Origin: Culex pipiens pallens
Lineage: Eukaryota; Arthropoda; Insecta; Diptera; Culicidae
Direction: 5' to 3'
Assembly: GCF_016801865.2 (NCBI RefSeq)
Contig: NC_068938.1
Span: 73,310,521 to 73,374,520, forward strand
Length of the DNA stretch: 64,000 nt
Positions 24,451-37,093 of this stretch are shown in pieces (positions within the stretch are counted from its first letter, which is position 1; each line of letters begins with the position of its first letter). The translations under genes and the position numbers were made by a program. The notes under the pieces are model-generated. The model made no database searches. It was not told the origin of the DNA and saw nothing but the letters and a program-made list of their open reading frames with translations.

Positions 24451-27400
24451 AGGTGGCATCCTGCCGCAGGCTAAACTCGAGGGGAAGCATGAATATGAAC
24501 CAGAAATATGTGCACTTTGAATTCAAAAAAATATATAAACAGAACCGATTGATTTTTCTCCGAAGTTTGTATGGAGAATTAGAGCGGTTCGCCGCTGATG
24601 CATTCAAGCAAAAATTGCATGCAATATGTTTTGTTAGCGAACAGAACTAATTCTCCATACAAAATTTTGAAAATCTCAAACATCATGCTTTCCCTCGAGT
24701 TAAATTTGTCCCAATTTTATCACTCACATTCAGTTCACATTGGCCCGATTTGTTTAAAAAATATTCATGTTTCAACGGTATCAAAATAGTTTGTCCAAGG
24801 ATTGTTGTAGACAAATAGTGTATATTTCTAAATATAGGATATTTTTTTTCAATGAATGTTCATAAATTAGTTGCCATTTTTATTTTTTTTGCCATTTTCA
24901 AATCTGTTCGCCATGACACTTTGATGTTATATAATTTCTTACAAAATATGAATGTTGATTTAGTATTTTCCAAATTTAACGGAAGAGTTATATTGCCAAA
25001 CTTTCAAATGATTCTTTTTTATCTAGGCGTCGGTAATTTTTTACCTTTCTACAAAAGAATGGTTTGGGATTGGTTCAAAAAACCGTTCTTCACTTTTCAC
25101 AAAATTTAGAAAACTGAAGGTTCGACAAGCTCTGGCTTTATAATAAGAGGGTAAACTACGATTTTTGTAAGTTATACTGCATTGTGTGAAAAATGAATTT
25201 ACCCTCAAGACCCTTCATTGTTTGTTAAAAAAGCAAAATTATATTTTTTAAAAGAAAAAATCATGACATTAACGTCTGTAGCTTAAAATTCTTCTCAATT
25301 ATATTTTATAATTTCCGTAGTAACATTTCAATAGGGCGAATCTGCATTTGTAAACAAGCAGTCTATCCCTTTCGCTCAAGTATGACTCAATCACTAATCC
25401 CTAATTATATCGTAATAGGGGAAATATACCCATTTTAAGCGTAATAAGCGATCGTGTTTGAATGATGCTGGATAATCTGGAGTGTTCCTTGAAATTTGCT
25501 AAAACCAAGTACACCAACGAGTAGAGCAACGTTTGGTGAACATTTCTGTTTATTTTCACTTTTATTAATAGTTATGTTATTCCTTTTACGAGCATTTAAA
25601 AAAATATTTCCCAAATGCATTCTAATCAGTCGAGTGAGCCCATTTTCCTATTTTCAGCTTAGTTCTTTTTTTCTTCCAGCGCTCTTTTGGGTCTGCTTAG
25701 TGTTGCCAAAATTGATGAAATTTTAAACGAACACTCACGAAAAGTAGCATTTATAGACAAAGTTTCCTGGCATCACTGGCTCACTTCAACAGGCGCTGCT
25801 GGTGGTGTTGGTGGTCACCTTTTGTTCTTTATTTGCCTTCGCTTCTCGCTCGGGTTTCTTCAGCCTTCGATTGGAATGAGTCGTCAGAATTCAAACGCCA
25901 AAAGACTTGGCGCGTTTGTTTTTTTAGGGCGCTAACTAAAGTGCAAAAGCATATGTTGCAGGTAGTTGGAAGCAATTTTATATCTTAAGCGCTTTGAAAT
26001 CGTTAGCGCAAGTGAAAAGATATTCATGGCGACTTTCGTTAAGCAGTTAATCTCTCATCTTGCGTGTGGATGTGTATGCCACCAAAATGATGAGAAATGG
26101 TCTCGAAAAGTAGAAATTATGATCAAAAGACCACTAAATTTGATCTTTTTGGCCAGCTAGTGGCAGAAATCTGCGTGCTTACTCGAGGCGGTGCTGTTGC
26201 TGGTAAGTTTATAGCCTGAATAGTATTTTTGGAGCTTTAATCGAGCATCAAACTCTGCATATGACGAGGATAGGTGATTGATTGGAAAGGGTATGTTTCG
26301 CCTATTCAACCTTCCGAAATTACACTTTCCAAATTTATACAATTTTTAACTGTGTACCTACCGAAATTTTGTAACACCTGATAAATCAGTTTTTATCTCA
26401 ATTACATGCAAAATGCGTTTTCCTTTGCGTTTGCGCGTCAACGTATCCGCGGCGTAGGAAGAGGTGTTTTAAATCTACGCGTTGTCAAACGCAGTGTCGG
26501 ACATGTGCAATTTCGTTTTTTGGCGAAACTAGAGCCGTTAAATTGCGTGGCAGCAGTGGCTGAAAACGTGTCACGACGAAGAGCTTTTACAACACCGCTC
26601 CCACACCTTAAACAATGCCGGTAATCGGCTTAAAGTTGCGTCTTTGCTGACAAATGGCGCCTAATGGCATTAGGTGTTGGTAACATCGTCGTATGATTGG
26701 CATATGAAAAGGATCGTGTCGTGAAACGGTTGAAGAAGAGACAAGATCAGAGTCACGATTTGCGACGTTATCTGTGGGCAGAAGTTACGGTGGATCCGAG
26801 TTGAAAGTGGGTGTTAGCTGACGGTATGATGTTGGCAAATTGCAATATTTTGTCGTAAAGCTTGATCAAAATTACTTGAAGAATAACTAACACTCACTAT
26901 ACTCCAATTTCAAGCATTAAACAGTCGAGTCCTTCACCACCATGATTGAAAAGGCTAAACAAAGCACGCTTAGGCTCACACCTTAGCTAAACCAACAACG
27001 GCAGCAAAAATTGAAGGTGTCTGAGACAATTAAACTGCCCCATCAAATTCACTTGCCACAAGGCGATTAACATGAATCGTTTTATGATAATTTTATGAAG
27101 CCTAAAAACTCTAATAAAACAAAGCGTACCGTCGGCGGAGGGTGGACATCCCAAGGCAGGCCAAAAAATCTGAAGAAAAAAACGACCCAACAAAAGTACT
27201 TAGTGCGCTAATGGCCACACGCGTTCGGGGCCTAACTTGGTCCAACTTGGCCGCAAACTTTCAAAAAAGCCTGCCGGATGAAGATTACTGGCGGATGGGG
27301 CGGAATTTCAAGTGAGATATCTCAGATGATGACGGTCGCCAAGGTCGTCCCAAATCTCAGCTGTGAAATCCACGTGGGACACAACGCTCCAAACAATGAA

Positions 27401-28489
27401 GTATGATACACTTTGGAGCGTTTTTGCCCACCAATCGTTATAAATCAGTTCCAGCTTAATTGGCTGCACGTCGATTTCATAGGATTTCATCACCACTATT
27501 GACCTACCCTTACAGATTCTCGCAGTGGAAGTGTCGATTGGCTCTCGGTAACTGTTATTTCAAGCTCAGAATGATGGCTTCATAAACGCGGTTCCTACCA
27601 GCACGCTTGGAGTTCAATCTCCGGCGCGGACACGTCGTCAACTTGCAACACCACAGCACAGGTAATTAGGTTGGAGTGTCGGGCATACGTGACCCAGACC
27701 AAAAACCCCAGCAGTGGCCAGATTGTTATTAATAAAAACATAAAAGATCGACCCTCGACTACAGAAGCTGTGGTGAGGCTCTTCTCGAAGCTATAGGTGG
27801 CTCGTCGGATCGGGGCTTTGGATGGAAATGGACAACGAGTTGTTGAAGGGAGGTAAAATTGTACTAAAGAGAGCTCTACTCGAGCTTAGAAGCTGGACGA
27901 AACTCTTAGTTTAGCTGAGCAAGGTCAGGGACTGGAGTGCAGTGGGATTGGGCAATTTTTCTGTAACAATCAGAAAACACTTAGGATTTGATAATAAAGG
28001 TGTATCCTCACCCTCACATTCCGTCATCAGGGGTGACACTGGGTCTGAGGAGTGAGATTGGGCCATACGAATTTGCCAGACCAATGGCGACGGTACCTCA
28101 ATTTCTATTCAATATATGTTTGATGTAAATTTGTACCAAATTTGGCTCACTACTTCAAACATTGTAGCTTGTCAATCCGATTCCCTCGAACAAGGAAAAA
28201 CTGTTGGATCAGTTGTTTTTATCATATCTTTGTATTTGAGCATAATTTTAGTTTCATTGGACCCAATGTCACTCCCTTTAAGAGGAGAGATTGGGTCTAT
28301 TTTAAAACGATTGGCATTTAAAGTTCATCAAGTTTCACCATATTTGAGAAAAAAATATAAGGTGCATCGTTTTTCGACCCATAGGTATTTTTTTTGTTTT
28401 ATTTGAATTATATTTATGGCATGATTTTTAAGTTAATGAAAGACTTCGGATAGAAGTGTTTTTCTAGCAAAAAACCTTGTTTGTACCAG
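24451..28489. other. Long region without a supportable gene
   Basis: 24.45-26.3 kb is AT-rich. 26.4-27.9 kb is GC-richer and patchily codon-like but broken in all frames, so it may be a decayed retroelement or single-copy DNA. 27.95-28.3 kb contains inversely related words, GAGTGAGATTGGG and CCCAATGTCACTCC, suggesting a small repeat. No domain is recognised in the short frames. Confidence 0.3.
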
Positions 28490-28650
28490 GGCTGTGGAGT
28501 GTGGAGTCGGAGTCGGTGGAGTCGGGTCTTTTTGGGAAGCCTGGAGTCGGAGTCGTCAAGGAGTCGGCTAAATTTTATAAGCTGGAGTCGGAGTCGGAGT
28601 CGAAGTCGAAAATTTCTGATTACCCAAAGTTGGAGTCGGAGTTATTTTAA
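28490..28650. repeat. Degenerate GGAGTC hexamer repeat
   Basis: Repeated GGAGTCGGAGTC words, the complement of the repeat at 23258-23380. Simple-sequence DNA; the open frame across it is an artefact. Confidence 0.6.
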
Positions 28651-28740
28651 ATTCAACAAAAAATATGTTTATTTTTTAATTTTTAGTATTTGCTATAAAA
28701 CAGCTTAATTTACAAAAATTCTTATATTTTTAATTGTTTT

Positions 28741-29445
28741 GCCTTCCTCACTGAGGTAAGGCAATAATCCTGCTCTAAAAATGAACTTTTTATTAAAAGC
28801 TCGAAGACCCACCTTCATGTTTACATATTGGGGTGTTTCATCCAAACAAAAAAGTTCTCAGAATCAGGCAAACCGAGGTTTCCCTAGTAGAGGATACCCA
28901 TAGGGACTCTCATGCCAAATATCAGCCCATTTGGTTGAGAATTGGCCTGTCCCCATCGGTTTAAAGTTTACATGTAAATTNNNNNNNNNNNNNNNNNNNN
29001 NNNNNNNNNNNNNNNNNNNNNNNNNNNNNNNNNNNNNNNNNNNNNNNNNNNNNNNNNNNNNNNNNNNNNNNNNNNNNNNNACGGGTTTTCTTACAAAAAC
29101 CACCCTTTTTACAATCTTCCGGACTTTATTCGAAATCGTTTTTTTAGCCTAACTTTTGAAGTACTTTTTTAAACTTCATAATATTAAATAGGGTCTGGTG
29201 GGACCCCAAGACGAATCAAATGAGACCAAAACGGTCGAAATCGGTTCAGCCAGTCCGGAGATAATCGTGTGCATATTTTTCGATGCACGGACTTACAGAC
29301 ATACAAACGCACAGACATTTGTTCAGAATTTGATTCTGAGTCGATAGATATGCGTGAAGGTGGGTCTACGAGATCGAATAGAGAAGTTCATTTTTTGAGT
29401 GAGTTTATAGCCTTTGCTCATTAAGGTGAGGAAGGAAAAACTAGA
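28741..29445. mobile_element. GCCTTCCTCAC-ended repeat broken by an assembly gap
   Basis: The left end GCCTTCCTCACTGAGGTAAG and the right end finishing AAGGTGAGGAAGG are roughly inverted. The internal sequence matches the copy at 23690-24450. Bases 28981-29080 are N. Confidence 0.55.
28981..29080. other. Assembly gap (100 N)
   Basis: Exactly 100 undetermined bases, likely a nominal gap length. It falls inside a dispersed repeat. Confidence 0.99.
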
Positions 29446-29510
29446 AATGGTTCTAGGAAAATAAAACAATCTTTTTATGATATTTGTGAACATCCGTCTG
29501 CTCTGGTGTT

Positions 29511-29722
29511 ACAAATTTCCCGGGAAACGGAAAATATTCAACCAATTCCTCGGGAAATCCTGGGAATTCCGGGGAAATTTCAAATTTATTGAAAATTGTT
29601 CTGATCTTGGTGCTGAATAATATTTTGCAACAAAATTTTAATGACAGCGTCTTAAATGGTTTAAAATAAGTTTGAAGATCAATTAACAGCTTGACTGCAT
29701 GTATAAAATCATACAACTTCAC
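29511..29722 (-). mobile_element. Truncated hAT-family fragment
   Basis: It contains TTACAAATTTCCCGGGAAAC and downstream text matching, in reverse, the right part of the element at 9650-10771. The terminal TAGAGCG is missing, so one end is truncated. The other side runs into the CACAG-ended MITE. Confidence 0.6.
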
Positions 29723-30156
29723 AGAAAAAAATGATGGTAATATTCATCAGGAAACGGTGACAGATTTTGTGTAAAAAAAAAAAGATTAATTTTACCCCAG
29801 AAAATGATGAATTTTCATCAGGTTTTGATGAATATTCATCAGATTAAAATTTTTACACATTTTTTATGTAATATTACTAAAAAAAAGTAATATTCAACCA
29901 ACCAAATTTTGAACATTAAAAATTAAACTTTTTTTTCTGTGTGCAAAAATATGTACACAGCAAAAAAGTTGAATTTTGGAATGTTGAAAATTTGGCAGGT
30001 TGAATATTAAGTCTCTTTTGAGTAATATTACCTAAAAATCGTGTAAAAAAGTGAACTAGATTAATATTCATCAGAAACTGATGAATATTCACCAATTTCG
30101 AATGTAAAATTAATAATTTTTTTGACGCAAAATATGTCATCATTTTCTTCTGTGTA
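29723..30156. mobile_element. CACAG-ended MITE
   Basis: The left end CACAGAAAAAAATGATGG is inverted as CATCATTTTCTTCTGTGTA on the right. An inner ACACAGCAAAAAAG at about 29955, also found at about 30352, suggests a related element inserted in it. Confidence 0.55.
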
Positions 30157-30399
30157 TATCTAGTTTTAAAAGCTCAAATCGTACATGAAATCAAACAATT
30201 TCTCAGGTATTGTTTGATGCGAAGTATGTTTTATCAAAAAGTTTAGACAGTGAGTAAAATGTACTCCATGACTTAACACTTAAAAATCATAAAATTTCTT
30301 TTGAACTTACCTCTGTAACCAGTTTGAGAGAATGTGGTTTGACACATACACAGCAAAAAAAAAAATGAATTTTGGAATGTTGAAAGTTTTGTAGGTTGA

Positions 30400-31640
30400 A
30401 TTTTACTTTTACTTATGATTTCATGGATTTCATGGTATTACTGGGCAACCAAGAGCACATTATGGTCGCTGGTATTTGAACAAGTAATACCAAAAATTGG
30501 TATTTTCATACCATTTTTAGTGCAGCAGTTGCAGTTTGTGAAAAAACGGAAATTATTCATATGCAACAGCCAAATCTACTCACCTGATGATTCCATGTTG
30601 TTATTAGTGATATTCTTCACCACACCGAATGCATTTGTCATTGATGAACGGCCTGTGCTTGAAGTTCTTGAAGCTTCTGAAAAATAACAAGATTGAAAAA
30701 TAAGTATTATTAAAATGAAACTGAATTGAAATTCACCAAAATTCATTAATCTGTCGATTGACTCGTTTTTCAAAGTATTTGGTTATCCCGACTTAGAGAT
30801 ATTTCAACGTTTTTGAAAAAAATATTAGTGGGTATATCACACTAATTTTTAAAATCATCTTTAACATTTTTGGGTTTCAAGTCATTTTAGCGCAAAATTA
30901 ATTAACTCGTAAAATTTTTTTAACAAATTTCCCATAGTTTCAGAGAAAATTGATGAAACCTTTCAATATTCCAATAATACCAAAATGTGCCATCCTGACT
31001 TAGAAAATTTTCCACAATTTCAAGTCATTTCTGTAGGGGGTATATCAAAAATGTTTAAAATCAAGTTTGAAATTTCCGGTTTTGAATGAAAGCATTCGCT
31101 TTGAGACATCATTTTAGCGCAAAATTAATTATTTTGTCAAAATTGGTCAAAATTTTCCCATAGTTTCAGAGGTATTTGATAAAACACTTAAATACCAAAA
31201 TAATACCAAAATGTGCCATCCTGACTTAGAATATTTTCCACAATTTCAAGTCATTTCCATAGGGGGTATATCAAAAATGTTTAAAATCATGTTTGAAATT
31301 TCCGGTTTTGAATGAAAGCATTCGCTTTGAGACATCATTTTAGCGCAAAAATTAATTATTTTGTCAAAATTGGTCAAAATTTTCCCATAGTTTCAGAGGA
31401 ATTTGATAAAATACTGTAATACCAAAAGAATACCAACATGTGGTGTTCGATCATTGACAAATTCTGCAATTTTGCAATATCAAAACAATACCTTAAATTG
31501 GTATGATACCACATTTTGCTCTTGCATAATCCTTAAGACAAATTTTAAAGGGTCCAGGAATACCAAAGTTTTGTATTGATATACCAGAGAAAGGTATTAT
31601 TACGCATTTCCCTTGTTATTTACCCATGCTCGGGAAGACG
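30400..31640. repeat. Tandem array of about 225-bp units
   Basis: Two clear units start at about 30984 and 31209 with TGTGCCATCCTGACTTAGAA. A more diverged unit precedes them from about 30777. Flanking AAATTGGTAT words near 30490 and 31500 give the block partial inverted symmetry. Non-coding. Confidence 0.6.
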
Positions 31641-31786
31641 GATCTAATGAGACTAACACGGTCCAAATAGGTTCAGCCATTCCGCACAGACATTTGTTCA
31701 GAATTTTTCTTCTTCTTTAATAAGCTTAAAAAGTTGTAAAAGTTTTTTTTGTTTTTTTTTTTTTCAATGAGCAAGAGTCGGGACCC

Positions 31787-32018
31787 GTGGTGTAGGGGTA
31801 AGCGTGGTTACCTCTCAACCAGCTGGCATGGGTTCGATCCCAGACGGTCCCGGTGGCATTTTTCGAGACAAGATTTGTCTGATAACGCCTTCCGTCGGAC
31901 GGGGAAGTAAATGTTGGCCCCGGTCTAACCTAGAGGTTAGGTCGTTAGCTCAGTCCAGGTGTAGAAGTCGTCTCCCTGGGTCCTGTCTCGGTGGAGTCGC
32001 TGGAAGGCAGTTGGACTA
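31787..32018 (+). mobile_element. tRNA-derived SINE, 3' truncated
   Basis: The head reads GTGGTGTAGGGGTAAGCGTGG (A-box-like) and then GGGTTCGATCCCAG (B-box). The first bases GGGACC can pair with GGTCCC after the B-box, like an acceptor stem. The body matches the SINE at 19560-19840, but the second tRNA-like unit is cut off near GGCAGTTGGACTA. Confidence 0.65.
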
Positions 32019-32049
32019 AAAAAATGAATATTTCCGATTTTGTTTCGAG

Positions 32050-32130
32050 AATTCCCGGGAATTTATAAATTTCCCGGGAAACGGGAAATATTTTTCCCGG
32101 GAAATCCCGGGAAGGGATATTGGACGCTCT
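32050..32130 (-). mobile_element. hAT-family terminal fragment
   Basis: Dense CCCGGGAA motifs finish with GGACGCTCT, the inverse of the hAT family end. It is only about 80 bp, so an end fragment or solo terminus. Confidence 0.55.
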
Positions 32131-34203
32131 TCTTGTGACTCGTTAAGGTGGATGGTATGTTTGTTGTTGTATGACTCGCTAATGCTTATCACAATGCCAG
32201 TCTTCAATTCTAACGACAGCCTAGTTGGCTGAACTTGAAGAAAGAAAACTGCACTAATTGCTAGCACCTATTTAAACTCTGTCAACGCGCTCTCATTACA
32301 AACCACATAGATAATGAAAGTGACTCACGTGATGCCACCAGTTATTCATGTTCCGCGAACCGATCAAATATTGCAGCAAATCACACTGCTGCTTCGACCC
32401 TCGCGGGTGCATCAAACTGTACCATTTTAATTATGTCTCAGGAGGGGGCTCATCTCTCCAGGCTCACGTTGCTGCTAATTGTTCCTCCACCTCGATGATG
32501 ATGATGATGATCTGGGATCACATGTATCGAATCCGACCTGCAATTAATTAATATATGCTCCCGGATGCCCTTGTGGCATTGTCGTGACTCGGATTACTGG
32601 GTTGGGGGAGGTGAGTTGGAGGACCAGGAACAAGAGGTGTTTTTGTATGCGACAGATTAATCATTTGCGCGCGCTCTGCTCACCTTTTGTCAAACTTTGT
32701 CAAAGCGGAGCAGCCTCTTTGTATCCGTTTCTGTAACATCCTACATGAATAGCTCTCTCTCTGCAACCATCAGACACACGCCATCCCAATCAATATTCAT
32801 TGAATGAAACCCGAAGAAACATTCCCCTTTCGTGACCGGAAATGTTCCCCGAAGGAAAGTTTTATCACTGCCACCCACACCAACACCCGCCACCCAGAAA
32901 CCCATTTTCACCCACTGCAAATATGATTGTTCTTCGGTGCCTTTTGGCGTGGCGGTGGTGAACGGTGGTGGGTCGTGCAAAAGTCAACCCATTTCCCGGA
33001 AAGCTAAAGCTCTTTGTTTCACCGGTTTTCGCCCAAAGTGGCGTTGTAGTAATTGATTTATCATACACGGTGCAGGAATCACAGAGAAAATTGTGCACTT
33101 GTAGAAAGCTTTCATGGTCCCTGTTTGAAATATCGCCGTGATCGTGCTACTTTGACGCAATCGCCATTTCGTCGCCATCGTGCTGGCTTGTCGTTATTGA
33201 GTTATGAAAGCCATTTTGTGCAGCTCACAATGCCTCACCTTTTGACCTTTAGATATCTCCAAAATTAAATAAAAACCGAAAAAACTGCATGCATTTTTGT
33301 CGCTCTTCATATAAAAGTTGTTTCAAACTTCTCGTGCTATCTGACACAGCCTGAAAATTTATGTAAGTGCGACAATTGGCCAAAGGGATTTAAGGTCAGA
33401 ACGCGTTTGACACAGGAACGAACTCGACTACCATAAACAGTTGTAATTATAACTCGGGACTTCGACAACCAAATTCAACCAAACTTCAGTACGATGCACA
33501 GAATGGTCAACCAAACAAAACGTGTTTGTTATTGTTTACATTGCGTGCTCTCGTTTTTGTTTATCCTAGGTCAAACATTGAAACGCGTTTCTCGGAACTT
33601 CAACCTCGGAACTGCGTCGATTTTGAAGTTTTGGGGGAAAAAAAGCGTACCGTTTATGCCAGATCAACTTGCAAGCGATCAAAAATCTCATTTAATTTTC
33701 GTCGCAATAGCAAGATGTTACGAATTTGCACATTTGTTCGAAACTTTATTTCATATGAAGAGTGTCAAAATTTCACGGAGTTTTTGCGGTTTTCATAGGC
33801 TAGATCAAAATCAAATTTTGTGGATTTATTAAGGCCAAATGGCTACAAGCTTCACAAAATTGCGTCTTTGAATTTAAATTTGCCCAAAATATACGTGTGG
33901 CAAGTTTATACGCTCACGACGATATGTGAGGGAGTTTGACAAATGAATCCATCGGAAAGAATGTCTGTCATGCAACAAAATCCACATTTTATTCTTGCTT
34001 TTTGATTTTCTAAAGAATCTGGTGAAGGGAAGGGGGAAATTTAAGAATATTTTTATTGTACTTTTAAAAGTCTTTTGAATCGTCTAAGAACAATCAAGAA
34101 TAGATTAGGGTAGGGTAGTCATCAATGAGACCCTTTTGGTTCTTAACATTAAACAATTGTTGTATTTTTTTCATCAGCATGTTCTAGCATCTAGCCTAAT
34201 ATA
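32131..34203. other. Spacer, partly single-copy, with one MITE fragment
   Basis: 32.3-33.1 kb is less AT-rich and not obviously repetitive, but no frame has a known domain. 33490-33605, beginning near ATGGTCAACCAAACAAAACG, is an inverse relative of 3480-3625. Confidence 0.35.
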
Positions 34204-34452
34204 TAGAGGGTGACGAGCGGGAATTCCCGGGAAATCGACCATTTTTGGACCTTTATATTCCCGGGAAATTCGGTCAAGACTCTCGGAAAATTTTAAACTC
34301 ATAGATATCGAAGCAAAATTATATAAAATAACCAGAAAATTATTTGGAAAATTCTAAATTTTTTTGAACGTTGGATGCAAGGATGCCAGATGCCCAGATT
34401 TGTCTGTGTTTCACAGACATTTGAGCTTATGCCAGACATTTTTTGATGTACA

Positions 34453-36598
34453 CTGAAGATAAAAATTACGACCAAAATGTGTCGATCCGACACACTGAAT
34501 GTGTAAACCGGGTTGTTTTTAAATCGATGTGTGGCTTTTACACATCGCGATGGTTTTTGATCGAAAATCCATCCAATGTGTAAATTCCTTTTCGCCTGCT
34601 TCGCCAACGTTGCCGGTGGGCGTCGCCACAAGTCTTGGACTTGGAAGTGTAGCGAAGAGTGAAAAAAAAACACGTTGGTTTTTACTGTTTGCATTTTTGG
34701 TAAGTTTATTTGCATTTTACAAGCTTTTCTTTGGCTGTTTGAGCTGAAAAATTAATCAATTGTTTACCCTCAGCCTCGTCATGATTCTTCCGGCCAAGAC
34801 AGTGTGACCTCCACCGAGTCGGAGCCCATTTCACCTGCCCATTTTTCCTCCAGCTCGACGTCACCAGCCGGACATGAATTCGACTGAACAGTCCGTTCGC
34901 CGCGGAATCTGGACCGCGTTGCTTAGGGTTGTTCAACAGGAGCGCCCTTACGCGGGAAGCCGACCTGCTTTGGATGTTGGACGGTACGGCTACGAACCAG
35001 ATCTGTAAGGCCGGCAGTTGCGGGTTGTGTTTCCATACCCGCTCACTTCTGGCGTTTTGAAGGAGGAACTGGTTGAAGAGATGTTTGCGATCAGCTGAGC
35101 AAAATTTGATATTTAATATCAAGAAGATCCCAGCTTGGTCAGAATCTGCCGCTGGGCTAAATCTGTTCGCTGCTGATAACAATCAAACTGCTTACAAGCA
35201 GCGCAATCCGGATAAACAATCCCACCATGTCCGGGTGCTCCTTCTTTTTGGCCACTAGACCACATTTTTTTCAGTACGTAGGTTTACTTGATCACAATAT
35301 TTCTGGGTCTGTTTTGATTCCGATGCTTCTTTTTTTTAGGTTAGGAACTCCTGGTTCCAACAGTGGACTTTTCCAGTGTCCAGTTTGAATGCAGCTACTT
35401 CCCCTATAGGCGCAGGTTCTCCGGTCCTGTTAAAGAGCAAACTGGGCGTGAAAAACAGTTGAGGCAAACCTCCTCTTCCGTTTGTCTCTCATCATCGTAG
35501 CAGCAGGAAAAAATCACGACGCCAGCTGAAAAAATCAAGCTCCCAGCTTTGAGCTTCGCCAAAATGTCTGGCCACAATCGGTCGGGACCGTCGAATCAAA
35601 TCAGGCGTTAACCAATCAACCGCAGCTCATAAAGACCGTTCCGGATATGGTCCCCACAACAAGGACGGTGCCGGCTCAGCTCCGTCGTGTAGCTGCAACT
35701 AAATCGGCGCTTCAAACCGAAAGCCGCAAGTATTAACAACCCAGCACCAGGGGTACAGCGGCCGAAAGATTGCACAACTTGTCGCCGATAGGACCGATCG
35801 GAGAGGGTGACGACATTAGCGGGCTGCACATCAAGGATCGCGTCAACTTGTCGCCCACCAAAACCTCCAGTGCGCCTTCAAGAACATCACATCTAATGTA
35901 GAATCCGCTGGCCATGGACAAGCTTTTCCGAGTTTCCCTGTTTGGACAACGTCCCGCGGACACGACGGATGCAGAACAGCGCGAGATGAACATCTTTTGG
36001 CGAACCGCGCTGACGGGTTGCGAGATCGTGATCGAGAAGTGATTCTGCAAAAGGCCGCTGAAGAAAGACGCGTAAGTCTGAGCCATAATGCAATTTTGTT
36101 AAAATATTCTAAACTGCTCTTTTTTCAGTATCCAACTGAATGCGGCTAAGTTCCTCGGAACGCTTTCAGCCATCGGGGACAAAACAACAAACGACCAGTC
36201 ACAGACCAGTTGATGGTCCAGGCCACTACATTTACTTTTGAAGATTAACAACGATTATGAATTTAAGTGTAGTTGGAACAGTAGAAGATTTATTGTATAT
36301 TATGTAATGTTGTGAAATAAAAAAAAGCTGTATTATTTTAAATTTGAAAGTAATCAATAAAAATTAAAGAACTTTTTCTATTCACTAACAGATGGCAGCA
36401 CAGTATTCCCGCTAGTCGATAGCTTCCCATTTTTGCCACCAGGGGGCTACTGCCGAATCAAAATTTACACATTGGATGCGTTTCTGCCCAGAATCCAGCC
36501 AATGTGTTCCGGGCTGTTTACACGGCGCGATGGTTCAAGCGTGGTCTTGTGCGAAAATGGTTGGATTCAACGCTTTTTGGTGTAATTCTGATCTTCAG
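34453..36598. mobile_element. TIR element with decayed exon-like interior
   Basis: The ends are CTGAAGATAAAAATTAC on the left and the inverse of CTGAAGATCAGAATTAC on the right. Similarity continues inward around the words CCAATGTGT and GCGATGG. The flanks can be read as TGTACA duplicated on both sides (34447-34452 and 36599-36604) or as a TA duplication with CACTGAAG ends. The interior has splice-like signals: GTAAGT near 34699, CCTCAG near 34775, GTAAGT near 36071 and TTTTTTCAG near 36129. The protein-like text between them is broken by stops, so any encoded protein is dead. The family is not recognised. Confidence 0.6.
34699..36330 (+). pseudogene. Decayed intron-containing transposon gene
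   Basis: Segments read as low-complexity Ser/Pro-rich coding text just after 34775, and as a more normal-looking segment near 35890-36070 that contains MDKLFRVSLFGQ. A GTAAGT...TTTTTTCAG intron (about 36071-36129) and AATAAA near 36318 follow. Multiple stops and shifts in each exon make it non-functional. I do not recognise the product. Its position between inverted ends suggests it was the element's own gene or a captured host gene. Confidence 0.35.
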
Positions 36599-37093
36599 TG
36601 TACATAGATTTTTGAAAAACTTCATCAAATCAATATTTTGTAAAAATATCAACCAAAACTTATTTTGTTAGCCTTCAAATCCTTAAAAAAGCAATTTCTG
36701 ATGGATTTCCATGACTGTAAACTGATATATTTGAATTTTAAACAAATGTACAGACATACACAGACTTTTTTACAGACATTTAAAAAAACCAAGTGGCATC
36801 CCTGGTTGGATGTGCCATGTTCGATGTTCAAGTTCGAATTAACCTTTTTTTTACCTTAAATTATACTCAGCAGTTACACCCTAGGGATGAAAGCTAAGGT
36901 AATTTCGCTATATCAAGGTTTTTTTCCTTTTTTGATGTCAATAAATAAGTAATTTTGTGCTTCTCGTCAACCTTAAAATTAAAGTATATTTTGGAAAAAA
37001 AAACTCTGGCAATATTTGTAAAATTAATGTCGGCCAATTGTGGAGATTTAGGTTTTCCTGATTACTGTGAATATTTTTTTTAATTAATATTTA

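Noticed and set aside
26400..27860. Possible decayed pol gene
   Set aside because: GC content is coding-like, but I could not find conserved retroelement or host motifs in any frame.
28864..29152. Frames spanning the N gap
   Set aside because: They are open only because N cannot form stops.
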